A DNA stretch of 64,000 nucleotides from Nitzschia sp. pyKryTriq1 (taxonomy: Eukaryota > Bacillariophyta > Bacillariophyceae > Bacillariales > Bacillariaceae): positions 868,001-932,000 of the forward strand of contig OY101127.1 of NCBI GenBank assembly GCA_956465555.1. Reading direction: 5' to 3'. This document shows positions 44,099 through 54,291 of the stretch, one piece after another (the first letter of the stretch is position 1; each line of letters begins with the position of its first letter). Below the pieces are notes generated by a model. The model ran no database searches, was not told the origin of the DNA, and saw only the letters and a list, made by a program, of their open reading frames with translations. Made by a program: the position numbers and the translations under genes.

Positions 44099-44279
44099 TT
44101 GTCTTGTCTCGCTCTCGGAGTTCAATGATTATTATTTGATCATCATTATCATTGTAAACTCACTCTCTGACTAGTAGACTCTCCGACCTTTCATCTTTGA
44201 CATCAACTGCCAACAATACACAATACCAGTATAAGTGCGAACGAGTTGCAGAGCACTTACTTTATATTTAGGTTTGAAC

Positions 44280-45575
44280 ATGGCTTCCAATGCGAAGATC
44301 GTCGAAGTCACCGGCCTGAAGTTGCAAGGGGAGGGCACTTTCACGGGCCTTGTCCACGCCGACACTCTGGTGCCGCATGGATTGGGCCGTATGGAGTATT
44401 TTTCAGCTGCCAATGGCACCGAGCAGGAAGAAGTCAAGTCGTACGAAGGAGAGTGGGACTGGGGTCAGTGGCATGGCTCCGATGGCGTGTTGCAGTTTCG
44501 AAACGGCGACAGCTACATTGGCGCCTTTTCCCAGAATGCGCGTCACGGACCAGGTCTGTATCTCTGGGCGGATGGACGGTGCTACGAAGGAGACTTCCAG
44601 CACAACCAGCGACATGGGCAGGGCACCTTTACCTTTTCAGACGGTGCCGTGTACCATGGAGGCTTCGTCAAGGGGCGTCGGCAAGGCCAAGGGACCTATC
44701 GCTTTCCGAATGGAAATTCTTACGAAGGGGAATGGGTCGCTGGCGAATATGAGGGATACGGGTGAGTGCGGGTTCGCTACGCTCTATTTGCAGTGGAATA
44801 GTGGGGAGTTCGTTTCATTTCCGTCCTCACGCTGATTGTTACTCTTGTGCGCCGCAGTGTCTTTGCTTGGAACGACGGCCGTGTGTATCGAGGAGAATGG
44901 AAAAAGTCGAAACACCACGGGCACGGAGTAGAGCTAGATGAGTTTGGTAAGGTTGTGTACAATGGCATCTGGGTCGATAACAAACGATCGGCAGTGGCAC
45001 ATTCGGCCAACGAGCGAGAGCCGATGTGCCACACTCCTGCTTACCCCCACGAGATCGTCATCTCCAGCAATAGTACAATCAACGATGATTGCAGTGAGCT
45101 TGGAATGAGTGTGGTCGAAGCATCGGAGCAACCTTTGCCGCTTCGGCGGTTAGTGACCCCGCCCTCCGAGTACTCGTACTCCCAGCCAGCGCGGGAAATG
45201 ACCCCACCGCTTGTATTGGATTCTGATTTTGACCTCAGGCCAAGGAAAAACAGCGTTAATCGTGGACCCAACCGTACCCAGGAAAGCCACCAGTTTGCAT
45301 TGAAGGCTACCGGTCAGCAGCAGCCTCGCGCAAGACCATACTCGGCTTCGACGGAACGACCTGTGACGATTGGGCAGCACCACAAACGGATATCCCGGGG
45401 CGAAGAGCCAGCTCTGGCGTCATTCGAAAGTCTTCCTCAGATTTCGGCCTTGATGCAGGATCAACGGGAGGCACTGACGAAGTGCAATGCTAGTCACCGC
45501 CGACAAGACGAGCATCAGCACAAAAGTCAACGCCTAAATTATGTCGACGCTATTAATTTTCCGGAATTTCGGTAA
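44280..45575 (+). CDS. MORN-repeat protein
   Basis: Two exons, 44280-44761 and 44858-45575, with a 96-nt intron (GTGAGT donor, CCGCAG acceptor), give 399 residues. Residues about 45-190 carry six or so MORN repeats (YEGEW, YIGAF, YEGDFQHNQRHGQGTF, YHGGFVKGRRQGQGTYRFPNG, YEGEWVAGEYEGYG, YRGEWKKSKHHGHG), which form an extended beta structure that often binds membranes or organises cytoskeleton. The remaining 200 residues are polar and probably disordered. No signal peptide or enzymatic domain is visible. The start at 44280 is the first ATG compatible with the fold. The binding partner is not known. Confidence 0.88.
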
Positions 45576-45839
45576 CTACAAGTATACATGCGGCAAGATT
45601 GTCGTGCCACTTGAGTGCGAAGATCGTTCTTGAGATCTTGTTGAGATAGTATATAGGTACAGCCCATGTACGGAGTTAGATTCTGAAGACCTTGTTACTT
45701 TCCGGCCGTGCCAAAACCTTTCGCACCGTCGTGAATCAAGCTATACGAACGCTATCCCGTCTTTTTTGTCGTTTAAATTAAATCTTGAACTTTGTGATAG
45801 AAGAAGAATGACGCAAATCCTATGTATGGATAATTTGAA

Positions 45840-48800
45840 TCAGCAATCCGAGGCAAGCGTGTTTTCTGAGCTACTGGTAGTATCAGTGATAGCGACGACC
45901 GCTTCATCAGGGGGGGGTAGGAAGGAATGACTCTTGGTGAGTCGGATCCGGTCCAGAATAAATTTAGCATTCACATACGATGCCACTTCTTCCGCAAGTC
46001 GTCCGGGGATGGCAGCAGCATTGAATTTCGTTCCTTGACTGCGTACACCGATCGGATGAACTCCGCCCTTGTAGGGGCATCGATGGTCGCACCGAAATTT
46101 CGAAAGAGTGGCAGCAAGGCCGAAATCCTGAACAAGAAACAACGGATCATCAAAGATTGTTAGATTGCCTCAACTCTACGAGATACTTTGCAGCAGCCAT
46201 TAGCCAGAAACTTACATTAGTCCATAGATGCGTTGGCTTCTGGTCACCCCGACCAAAGGCACAATAGTGCACTTCTACTTTCTCAAGCTCCATGGAGCTT
46301 TCCAACTCCTTCATCAACGGCATATTTTGCAAAAGTCCCCGGGGATTCTCAATCACCACGATTAAATGCGGATGCACCGCCTTCGCTTCATGCATGATGC
46401 GTACCATTCTTGTGAAGAGATGGTTTTGCTCCAGTGCCTCCTTGGTCTTCTCGTACTCTTTCTCGGATGACCGATGTCTTCCGCCTGAAATTGAAAGCAA
46501 TGTTATGTGGGATAAAACAATGCGCATCGATGCATAGATATATTCATCTCTCTTACCTGCCATGTTAGAATACGTGAAGCAGGGTGGTGATGCCCAAATG
46601 AAGTCGGGCACAAACCCAATATTCTTCAGCTCAAAATTCATAAAGTCAACCTTATCGGTGGCGTTGGATGCCCGCTCGTTGTCGACGCTGCGAATTCTCC
46701 ACATTCGTTGGGCAAATTGCTGAGAAACCATACCGCACCCACTGAATAACTCGAGACTATCAAGAGGGCGACCACGGTGAGGGTGTATCCGCGTTGGTCG
46801 ATTTGCCCAAGCCTGTAATAGTTGACTGTGGGTCATGTCATCAATACCGCCGTCTTCGTACGTCACTTCCCACATTTCGACCTCTCCGTCTTCCACCTCT
46901 TTCATTCTTGCTCCTGACGTGACTTCGCCCAAGTACTGCTCTCCATATGCCGAATATCGGATTTTCATACCAATACAGGGCTGAAATGCTCTGACTTCTT
47001 CGTATTTGTTTGGGCAAAGACGTCCCCCATATATGTGTGCCAATGCTTCATTGGAACTATGCGAGGGACCGGTTTCCTTCAAAGCAGCTTCAACTTCTGA
47101 CTCAGTAATCCCCGGTATCGATAACAGTGAATTCAAGTTTTTTTCATAGTTGGTGCGAGACGCTGATCTTGCCTTTCGAGCTGCTTCAAGTCTCACTGTT
47201 GGATCATCTCGTGGACAATTCAAAATTTCATCGTATGTCATGTCCTCGTGGTCACCGTCACTGTACTGAACACAAAAAATGGAAACTACACATCCCTGCT
47301 TTTCATCCCTCACCCTCTCAGGGCCTTTGATAACACGACCCTCGTAGAACTTGTCACCCTCAAATCTCTTAAAGAAAACGTAGCCGATTTGTATAGGCAC
47401 TTCAACCTTAACCTCAGGGGAACGTGCAGGGTGGTCTTTTGGGCAGCTGAAAATCTCGTCTGCCGACATGTCCTCCTCAAGGCCATCCTGATAAATCACA
47501 CGGTAATTCGGGACCACTTCGCCAGTGTCTTCTATCACTGGTTCTGGTCCACCAATGACTCGTCCATCGTAAAACTTGCCATCATCGAATTGTTTGGCAA
47601 ACGTGAATCCAGTTGAAATTTCATGTTGCTCGAGATTATAAGTGCGTGCTGGAACTACTATCCCTAAAGATGACTCTTCACAATACATCATTGGCCTGGT
47701 GTGGCGTATGCGGTCCAAAATGAATTTAGAGTTCACGTACTCTACTATCTCTTCAATGAGAGCATCAGGAATAAATGTTTCATGGATCTGCCTATCATCA
47801 CCGCGAATATTACTGGGATGGGGGGCGTCCTTGAAAGGGCAGATGTAGTCACATCGAAACTCGGAAAGGGTCGAAGCGAGGCCGAAATCCTAAAAAGAGC
47901 GAGAGTGAGAAATATGAAAGTACTCGTATGCGACGCTGGCACCCAAACCACGAATATCCCGCATTTGACGTACGTTAGTCCAGAGATAGGTTGGCCTATG
48001 GTTGCATTGACCAAATCCACAATAGTTCAACGTGATCCTCCGGAGTCCAAAGGACTTTTCTAGTGCCTTCATTATAGGAATGTCATACAAAAGTCCAAAG
48101 GGATTTTCAATGACAGCAATCAAATGCTTATGATTTCTCTTTGACTGGTGAAGGATTTGTACCATTCCTTTGAAGAGCTGGTTTTGTTCGTCTCTGGAAT
48201 AGGAAAAGCAAGGGGGGCACGCCCAAATAAAATCGGGCGTCCACTTGTTGCTGGTATCAGCCGTAGATATCGGCAAGGTGTCTGCGCCTCGAGTTGTCCA
48301 CATTCGCTGGGCAAATTGTTGCGACACGATGCCACGTCCACTGAATATTTCAAGGCATTCCAAAGGACGGCCAGAGAGATTCTGCGTCGTTCGTCTCGGT
48401 CGATCCGCCCGCGCCTCGAAGAGTTGGCGCCAATCGAGCTCCTCCTTCTCACCGTCTTCGTACGTTACTTCCCACATCCTTAGTTTTCCGCCGTCAATTT
48501 CTTTCATTCGACCTTCAGATGTAACTTGACCCAAACACTGTGTCCTGCCGTCACCGACTCGAACACCCATACCGGCATGAGGCATAAACTTCGCTCTATT
48601 CGTGTAGGTATCTGTTTTGCCGCGTTTTTCTCGGATGTAAGCCATCGCAGAATTGAGACCATACGGGTGACCAACAGCTTGCAGAGCCTCTTGCGCCTCT
48701 TCCTCGCTGATACCCGGCATAAACAGAAGAGAGGCCTTGGCGGTTTTGAACAAATCGACTGACGCCACCTGTGTTTTCTTGGCTCGTTGGCTCTCTCGAG

Positions 48801-49257
48801 ATTGCATGAAAGATTCTTCGATGAATGCAGCTGGCGGACGAATAGTTCTCTTGGAGGAACGCACAGGTCTATGTTGTTCCGAATCATACCTTCTTTTCAA
48901 ATCACCCGGCCGGGAATCATCAGTGATGGGGTCATCATCGTCAGAGGGATCCTTGTCTTCATCGAATTTTTCGGTCGAGAATCTCAAGATCTCCTGAACT
49001 GTCAGATCTTGTTGCCTGCCACTTACGTACTGGACTATCCATGCTGTAGAGAATTCACCACTGTCGAGCTCTACTTCTATAGGGCCTTTGATGACCGTGC
49101 CTTCTTCGAAGCCACCGCCGACAACACTCGCCAAGAATTTGTAGCCTATTTTCACATCCGGTACATCATTCCCTTCGCTGCTTTTCCTGGCAGAAGGGGG
49201 CGGTGTCACCTCCGCAGTACTCGAAGAAGTAGTGCATTTGGAAGGAGTGCGATCCAT
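45840..49257 (-). CDS. Two-module Tudor/UBA-like/C5 DNA methyltransferase-like protein
   Basis: Four exons, 49257-47974, 47889-46557, 46484-46216 and 46127-45840, with introns of 84, 72 and 88 nt, give 1057 residues in one frame. Each half is a module. Half 1: Tudor-like (37-94), UBA-like (168-210, FMPGISEEEAQEALQAVG), Tudor-like (225-285), methyltransferase core (300-428) with FSGRG, PPC (348-350), ENP (384-386), HRPTYLWTN, then a short Cys-rich end (DFGLA...FRCDYICP). Half 2: two Tudor-like (521-578, 596-654), UBA-like (678-716), Tudor-like (731-790), core with FSGCG (809-814), PPC (863-865), ENP (918-920), QKPTHLWTN and the same Cys-rich end. The PPC cysteine is the nucleophile of C5-methyltransferases, kept in both halves. 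Family role: cytosine methylation. The compact core lacks an obvious recognition domain, so activity is unproven. Two separate genes is the alternative reading. Confidence 0.8.
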
Positions 49258-50875
49258 AACGGTACTATAATATCTCTGCTGTAGTACTACATACAGTATG
49301 ATTGCACGGAAGTCAGAAGTGAAAGAGAGGAGAGGAAAATTAGTCGTCTACTTCGTCATCGTCAAACGTCAAATCTCAGGCGAACCATACCCTCGAATTA
49401 CCGCTCGAATTACCGCTCGCCTCCAACGACTTTGTTAGCTTAAGACCCCACCGAGCGAAATGCCCGTCAATTTCGCGCGATTTTTCGCACAAATTTTTTT
49501 CTCACTTTCTGGAAAACGTACAATTAATTGTGCGCATCCCCAAATTCATTTTCCTTATTCTTTTGCGAGTTCGAATATGCAATTAAAAATCTCGTAGAGG
49601 GGGTCGAAGCAGCAGAAATCAAGGGACTAAATTAGTGTTTACTGGATGCCATCACGCGGTTTATCGCGTACAACGGAAACGAAATGGAGAAGCTGCCAGA
49701 AACAAAGCACGGTGTAATCAAGCGATAAACCTAAACACTAATTTAGTCCCTTGATTTCTGCTGCTTCGACCACCTCTACGAGATTTTTAATTGCATATTC
49801 GAAATCGCAAAAGAATAAGGAAAATGAATTTGGGGATGCGCACACGGCATCGGAGGTGTCATCGAAGGGTGTATTGTAACCTAATGTAGTGGTTTCGTTG
49901 CTGCTGCCTTCGATTAAGGGTTCATCATCGTATCCCCTGTTCCCTGTGTCGTACATTGTGTCTTCCTGAACTTGGTGGGCGGTCCATCTCGATAGTGTCC
50001 ACCTCGGAACATGGCGGCCATGTTTTTTTATTTTTTTAAAGAAGCTAATAAAGGAGAAGGAAAGGAAAGGGCGAAAAAGAAGGTTCTGGGTTTCGAATCC
50101 AGTGCAGGATACCATGTAACGTAGAATAGCCCCTTGGTGGATTGTTGTGTGTTGTTTGGTTGGGTGTTTGGTGAGAAGAGGTGTCAGTCGTTGTTCTGTT
50201 CCTGTAAGCGATGCGTTGCATGTTGTGATCGCTGCTCGGATATTATTATTTGGATCCTTGGATATTGTCATATTATCGCTCGCGCGTATGCGCATGTCAC
50301 ATTATCATGACTGTATAATAACACTGCGTATGGCTATGCTAGCGCTCACGTTACAACGTGTGCGTTGCGACATTGTCTAACGACGACGGGCAGATTATGG
50401 TCGTACGAGTCGCGTAGACCGTGTGTATTGCAAGATGGCAGAGAAGATACCAGGTACAGTACCAGTACTAACTGTACTTGCTTGTACTAGCAGGTATCGG
50501 TAGAGAGGCACCCTGCGCTGGCCTTTGTCATAAATGTTGGGGGAAGTATTTGATCATGACATTTCCACTTTTAGTAAATATAAGCCTCCAGATCAAAAAG
50601 GGCTTTAATATTTTGAATATATATAAAAAATGCCGCAAAAATATTTTGATATACATACATATCATGTTGCGAGTCTTGCCGAAAAGAGTAGACTACTAGA
50701 GTAGTCGTCAAGGCTGTAGTAAGTGAAGGTACCAGGTATTCATACCGGTTCTACAGTCCCGGTACGACCGGGGTACCAGTACGAGTACAGTTTTAGAGGT
50801 TGTTCATTTGTCTTGTTGAGAGTCCAGAATCAACTCACAAAAATCACAACCTCGAAAAAGCTCTTGTATGCAACG
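49258..50875. other. Intergenic region with long hairpin
   Basis: Divergent gap between the methyltransferase-like gene (-) and an unknown gene (+). It holds a hairpin at 49530-49842, a minus-strand frame (about 49738-50295) of unknown nature that runs through one hairpin arm, AT-rich DNA at 50540-50690 and GTAC tracts at 50450-50510 and 50730-50790. Confidence 0.6.
49530..49842. mobile_element. Foldback structure with arms of about 110 bp
   Basis: 49530-49641 and 49732-49842 are near-perfect reverse complements separated by about 90 bases. Both arms read outward-to-inward as the same peptide ending in KGLN and a stop (plus strand on the left, minus strand on the right), with differences in only a few positions. 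I take it as an inverted duplication of a coding 3' end, perhaps made by a transposable element. Confidence 0.8.
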
Positions 50876-51613
50876 ATGCCACCTCGTATTTCCCCCACAA
50901 TGCCTACAACAACAATAGTAACGTATCAAAGAATTGATGATACCTCTCTATGGAACGCCAACATCGATGATGATTCCTCCGTAGACTCCAAATCGTCGGA
51001 TGGTGCTTCGTCATCGGTCCCACTTCATCAAAGCCAACCCCACGTACATTTTTCAGAAAATGAAATTCACCACCCAATCATGAGCTTGAGTGAATTTTCC
51101 AATGCTGAGATCAGAGCCTCGTGGTACTCCTCAGAGGAAAAACAGCAAGCGAAAGCTGAACGGCAAAAGGTCGTATCCCGCCTGGAGCGAGGCAAACCCT
51201 GCAAACCCGAGAAAGAAATGACGTACCGTGGTCTGGAATGCTGGACAAACGATGGTGCTAGGAATCTGGATGATAGCATCAACAAAGTCATAGCCATCGT
51301 CCTGGATGAGCAAGAGAAACAGTGGAACAACTGTTTTGACGATTATGGACTTATTGCATCCAAGAGTCTCGCGGTGACTGCAAATAGCAAGCAGCGAGCC
51401 TGGGAGATCGCCGAAGGAGACCAACTAGAAGCTCGATCTGTCGTGGAGAGCGACACTGAAGGTTCTTTCATTGAACTTATCTCGTGGTATCGTCCCCAGA
51501 AACGCGGGGGGCGTCGTTTGAAGAAGAAAGCTGCGACGAATGGGCGAAGTCTATCCAAGGAGAACAAGTCGTGGTGGTCCACCACGGATCGTCACAATAA
51601 GTCTCGCCCATAG
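50876..51613 (+). CDS. Unknown protein with YRGLE-type domain
   Basis: A single-exon frame of 245 residues from ATG at 50876; upstream codons are open but look like leader and GTAC tract. I recall similar proteins as a multi-copy family in diatoms without known function. The N-terminal 50 residues are Ser/Asp-rich. A central region runs VHFSENEIHHPIMSLSEFS, ASWYSSEEKQQAKAERQK and TYRGLECW, then a helical part with LDEQEKQWNNCFDDYGLIASKSLAVT. The C-terminus is basic. No signal peptide, membrane segment or catalytic motif is seen. Confidence 0.72.
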   Translation: MPPRISPTMPTTTIVTYQRIDDTSLWNANIDDDSSVDSKSSDGASSSVPLHQSQPHVHFSENEIHHPIMSLSEFSNAEIRASWYSSEEKQQAKAERQKVVSRLERGKPCKPEKEMTYRGLECWTNDGARNLDDSINKVIAIVLDEQEKQWNNCFDDYGLIASKSLAVTANSKQRAWEIAEGDQLEARSVVESDTEGSFIELISWYRPQKRGGRRLKKKAATNGRSLSKENKSWWSTTDRHNKSRP

Positions 51614-52290
51614 TCACCGGTACTTCCACAGTAGACACCAGCAACTACAAATCCCCACTGGCCTTCTACTCTACAGATTCTCAAGCTGAGATCTCGAGAC
51701 GCAGAAATCGGACCGTGCAGACCAGCAGTATTCCAGTTTTCGGCGATCGTAGCATAGTAGCATCGTGCTAGTTGAAAGTAATATGCTCGAAGTACTAAAA
51801 TAAAGCTTGTCAACACGAGTCTTTGCCTGAGTATTGTGACAGAGGATATCTACAGCGCTAATACTACATTAAACTTGATGTTTATGAAGCTTTCAGCTTA
51901 CCGGTAGTTCCTGGTGTGTGTGTGTGTGTGTGTGTGTTGTGTACGTATACCTGTAGGCTCCAGGCTCCAGCTCTTTCTTTGGATACTGCAAGTACAAATA
52001 CAGGGATTCCACTCACTACGAAGTACTCTCTCTCTAGATATCACGAACACCATATTACTCATGCTTCGGGTATTCGTACAGTACTGTACTTGTGGCCTTC
52101 AAAATCAGGACCGTACTCATATCACACATACTATTCTTGTTATCTGGAAACAACTATGATGAACTGTGGCAAGAATGCGCTCTTTGGCTGTGGAACAATG
52201 TATCCTCCTATGCTTGTGCTCTTCCTTGCAAAGCAACCTCTTTCACATTCACGATTTTCACGGCATAATTCGAACCCTTACTCGTCATTT
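51614..52290. other. Convergent intergenic region with GT microsatellite
   Basis: About 680 bases between two convergent genes. A GT run of about 11-12 units lies at 51914-51936. Otherwise no gene or repeat recognised; several CAAATACAGG/GTACTCAT words resemble 3' UTR sequence. Confidence 0.6.
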
Positions 52291-52914
52291 CTAACCAAAC
52301 AAGTGTTCACCAATCCCTTTGTGATCTACGGCTTCTTGTGCCATAATCCCGATCATTGCAATCATAGCCAACCTTCCATTAGAAAGTTCCTTTGTTTGCA
52401 TTACTTTGAATTCAAGAGGGTCACGGGGGGCAATTCCAAGGGGATCAAAACCCAAATTCCCAGGAACGTAGTTGGCTCTCAACAGACCAGGTTGATCCAT
52501 GGGAACCTTTTCGGGTTCTACAAAGCCAATTTGGGCTCGAATCAATTCAATAAAAGACACCGAGAATAAAAGAAAGACCCACAGGACCTTGGGCGTTTGC
52601 GAAAGATGCGAGATGACTGGGCCTTCATGGAGGCTCTCCCCGGCAAAGGCGCCGGCGGTAGCCAACATCGCCACTCGCCCGTGGACGATTTCGGCCTCTC
52701 GGTACCTTTTGAGGGTATTCAGATCAGCACTAGCGGAGAAGCCGAGAGGATCGAAGAACCCAAGTGGCGCTACGGCGCCGGCCATGAATTGCGCCCCATT
52801 GCTGGTTGGAGCGGGAGAAGCAGGAGTATCAGGCGTCGGGGTAAACTCGGAAAAAGCCGAGACGGAGGTAGAGCTTGCCAGGAAGGTAAGAATGATGAAG
52901 CACCTCATGATCAT
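52291..52914 (-). CDS. Fucoxanthin chlorophyll a/c-binding protein (LHC family)
   Basis: A single-exon frame of 207 residues. It starts with a signal peptide ending in VSA|F (residue 20/21), the diatom plastid junction. The mature part has the LHC fold: helix 1 with LKRYREAEIVHGRVAMLATAGAFAGE, a middle membrane helix VLWVFLLFSVSFIELIRAQIGF, and helix 3 with TKELSNGRLAMIAMIGIMAQE. The Glu and Arg/Asn-His residues of helices 1 and 3 are the chlorophyll ligands. The protein would harvest light in the thylakoid with fucoxanthin and chlorophylls a and c. The subfamily (Lhcf, Lhcr, Lhcx) cannot be fixed without an alignment. Two nearby Met codons at the start give the same processed protein. Confidence 0.94.
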   Translation of the reverse strand: MIMRCFIILTFLASSTSVSAFSEFTPTPDTPASPAPTSNGAQFMAGAVAPLGFFDPLGFSASADLNTLKRYREAEIVHGRVAMLATAGAFAGESLHEGPVISHLSQTPKVLWVFLLFSVSFIELIRAQIGFVEPEKVPMDQPGLLRANYVPGNLGFDPLGIAPRDPLEFKVMQTKELSNGRLAMIAMIGIMAQEAVDHKGIGEHLFG

Positions 52915-54291
52915 TGTAGTACTGGTGAAACAACCGCTATCGATCGACGTATTAATTGACTCTTTACTCGACGATGAATATAATTAAACCCCAGAGATGA
53001 TGGTGGGTGATGGTGGGTGATGGTGGGTGATTACTGTGGTCTCTACCGTACCGGTAGTACTGTACTGGTACTGTATATGGGTGATGGACGCGCTCAAATA
53101 CCATACTGTACCAAGTATGTACCGGTACCTGTACTGTACAAGGACAGTACCAGTACCGTACTGTTCGTACGCATCATGCAGGCACCGCGCTGCTACTGTA
53201 CAGTGAGTACTGTGTTCTCCCCAAAATTATTCGCGTCTGTCCTCCAACCGATGGCTACAGAGTGCCCCCCGCGCGCGTCTTTTGCATATCCAATGGATAA
53301 GCGAACATTCAGAATTCTCCATATCCGAATAATTTTTATGATATATCCAATCGATAGTGTCTGTCGTGTCTGCGGCGTCTGTTTGTTCTTCTCCTCCCTT
53401 TTCGTCCTTTTTCCGTCTGTCATCCCTTTCCTCGGTAAAATGTGACCGATCCGATCACTTCGTCTCAACTCCAAGATAACGTGATCGATGGGACCGAATT
53501 ATTTTTTCATGCCGCCACGAGGAATTTCATTCGGATGGCAAGTCGTATTACAACCGATGCAACCGACCGTGATCTTTCACAACCTAGCGTTGTGTCAGTT
53601 TACGTTTGATGACAGAAACAAAAAATCAATTGTACTACTACCTGTGAATCACGTTTTATTTTGTTGCTGGCGTGCCAGAGTCGCATAGGACATAGAATCG
53701 TTAAGTAATTTTATCGCAATGGATTGGATTTGCCTATTTTATCCATTGCATATGTATGGGGTGCCCCCCGCCCCGCCCAGCGCCCCGCCCCGCCCCGAGG
53801 TCGGTGTGTACGCTCGTCGTCCGTGTGAACAATCGAATCGCTCGACCCAAATGAAACAACGTTCCTTCTTGTCCGTCTCGAAGGAATACTACTCGTAATC
53901 AGAATAATCATCAGAAAAATCATCTCGAAGCTTGTTGCTCCCTGCAAATATGGTATCATACGAAAAGGACGTTATCTCGTGGAGCGAGCACCAGCATCTA
54001 CGAAGGGAAACTTCCATATGGGTTCTCTTGATGAGAGAAAGGCGGACGATCATTAGTACTAGCTAGCGGCGATAGTAGGGTCTGGGCAGGTTGCCAACGG
54101 GGGAATAAACATTCTTACTGCTAGGTAGTCTCCTACCGGTAGTAGAGTCATGATGATAATTATTCTTTTTTCTTCGTGCTTTTGACGGATTCAAACAAAG
54201 ACGTTTATTGATGTATGTGCGACAGAAGTTCCTCTAATGATTTCTCTGTTGCCCGCGCGGTTATCTTCTTCTGACTGCACCTCTAACCAAC
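52915..54291. other. Intergenic region with GTAC tracts and repeats
   Basis: About 1.4 kb. Three TGGTGGGTGA units lie at 52999-53029, a GTAC/ACCGG tract at 53045-53210 and a repeat at about 53236-53300 that matches the inverse of 63843-63910. A CCCCGCCC-rich run occurs at about 53765-53800. No gene recognised. Confidence 0.6.
53236..53300. repeat. Repeat with inverted relative at 63843-63910
   Basis: Shares GCGTCTTTTGCATATCCAAT and GGATAAGCGAAC with the reverse complement of 63843-63910, and a CCGATG word further out. The two copies lie 10.6 kb apart in opposite orientation. Confidence 0.75.

Larger units (their letters stand above)
43291..44279. other. Intergenic region with dense GTAC palindromic tract
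   Basis: Contains the 43405-43505 repeat and then an AT-rich stretch. From about 43860 to 44098 nearly every base belongs to GTAC, ACCGGT, GTACCAGGTAC or related words. The tract ends about 180 bases before the MORN gene start. Confidence 0.7.

Noticed and set aside
46150-49257. Two independent tandem methyltransferase genes
   Set aside because: The splice LWTN|DFG joins the first half into an open frame that runs without a stop or new ATG into the second half, so a single gene is the better reading; kept as an alternative.
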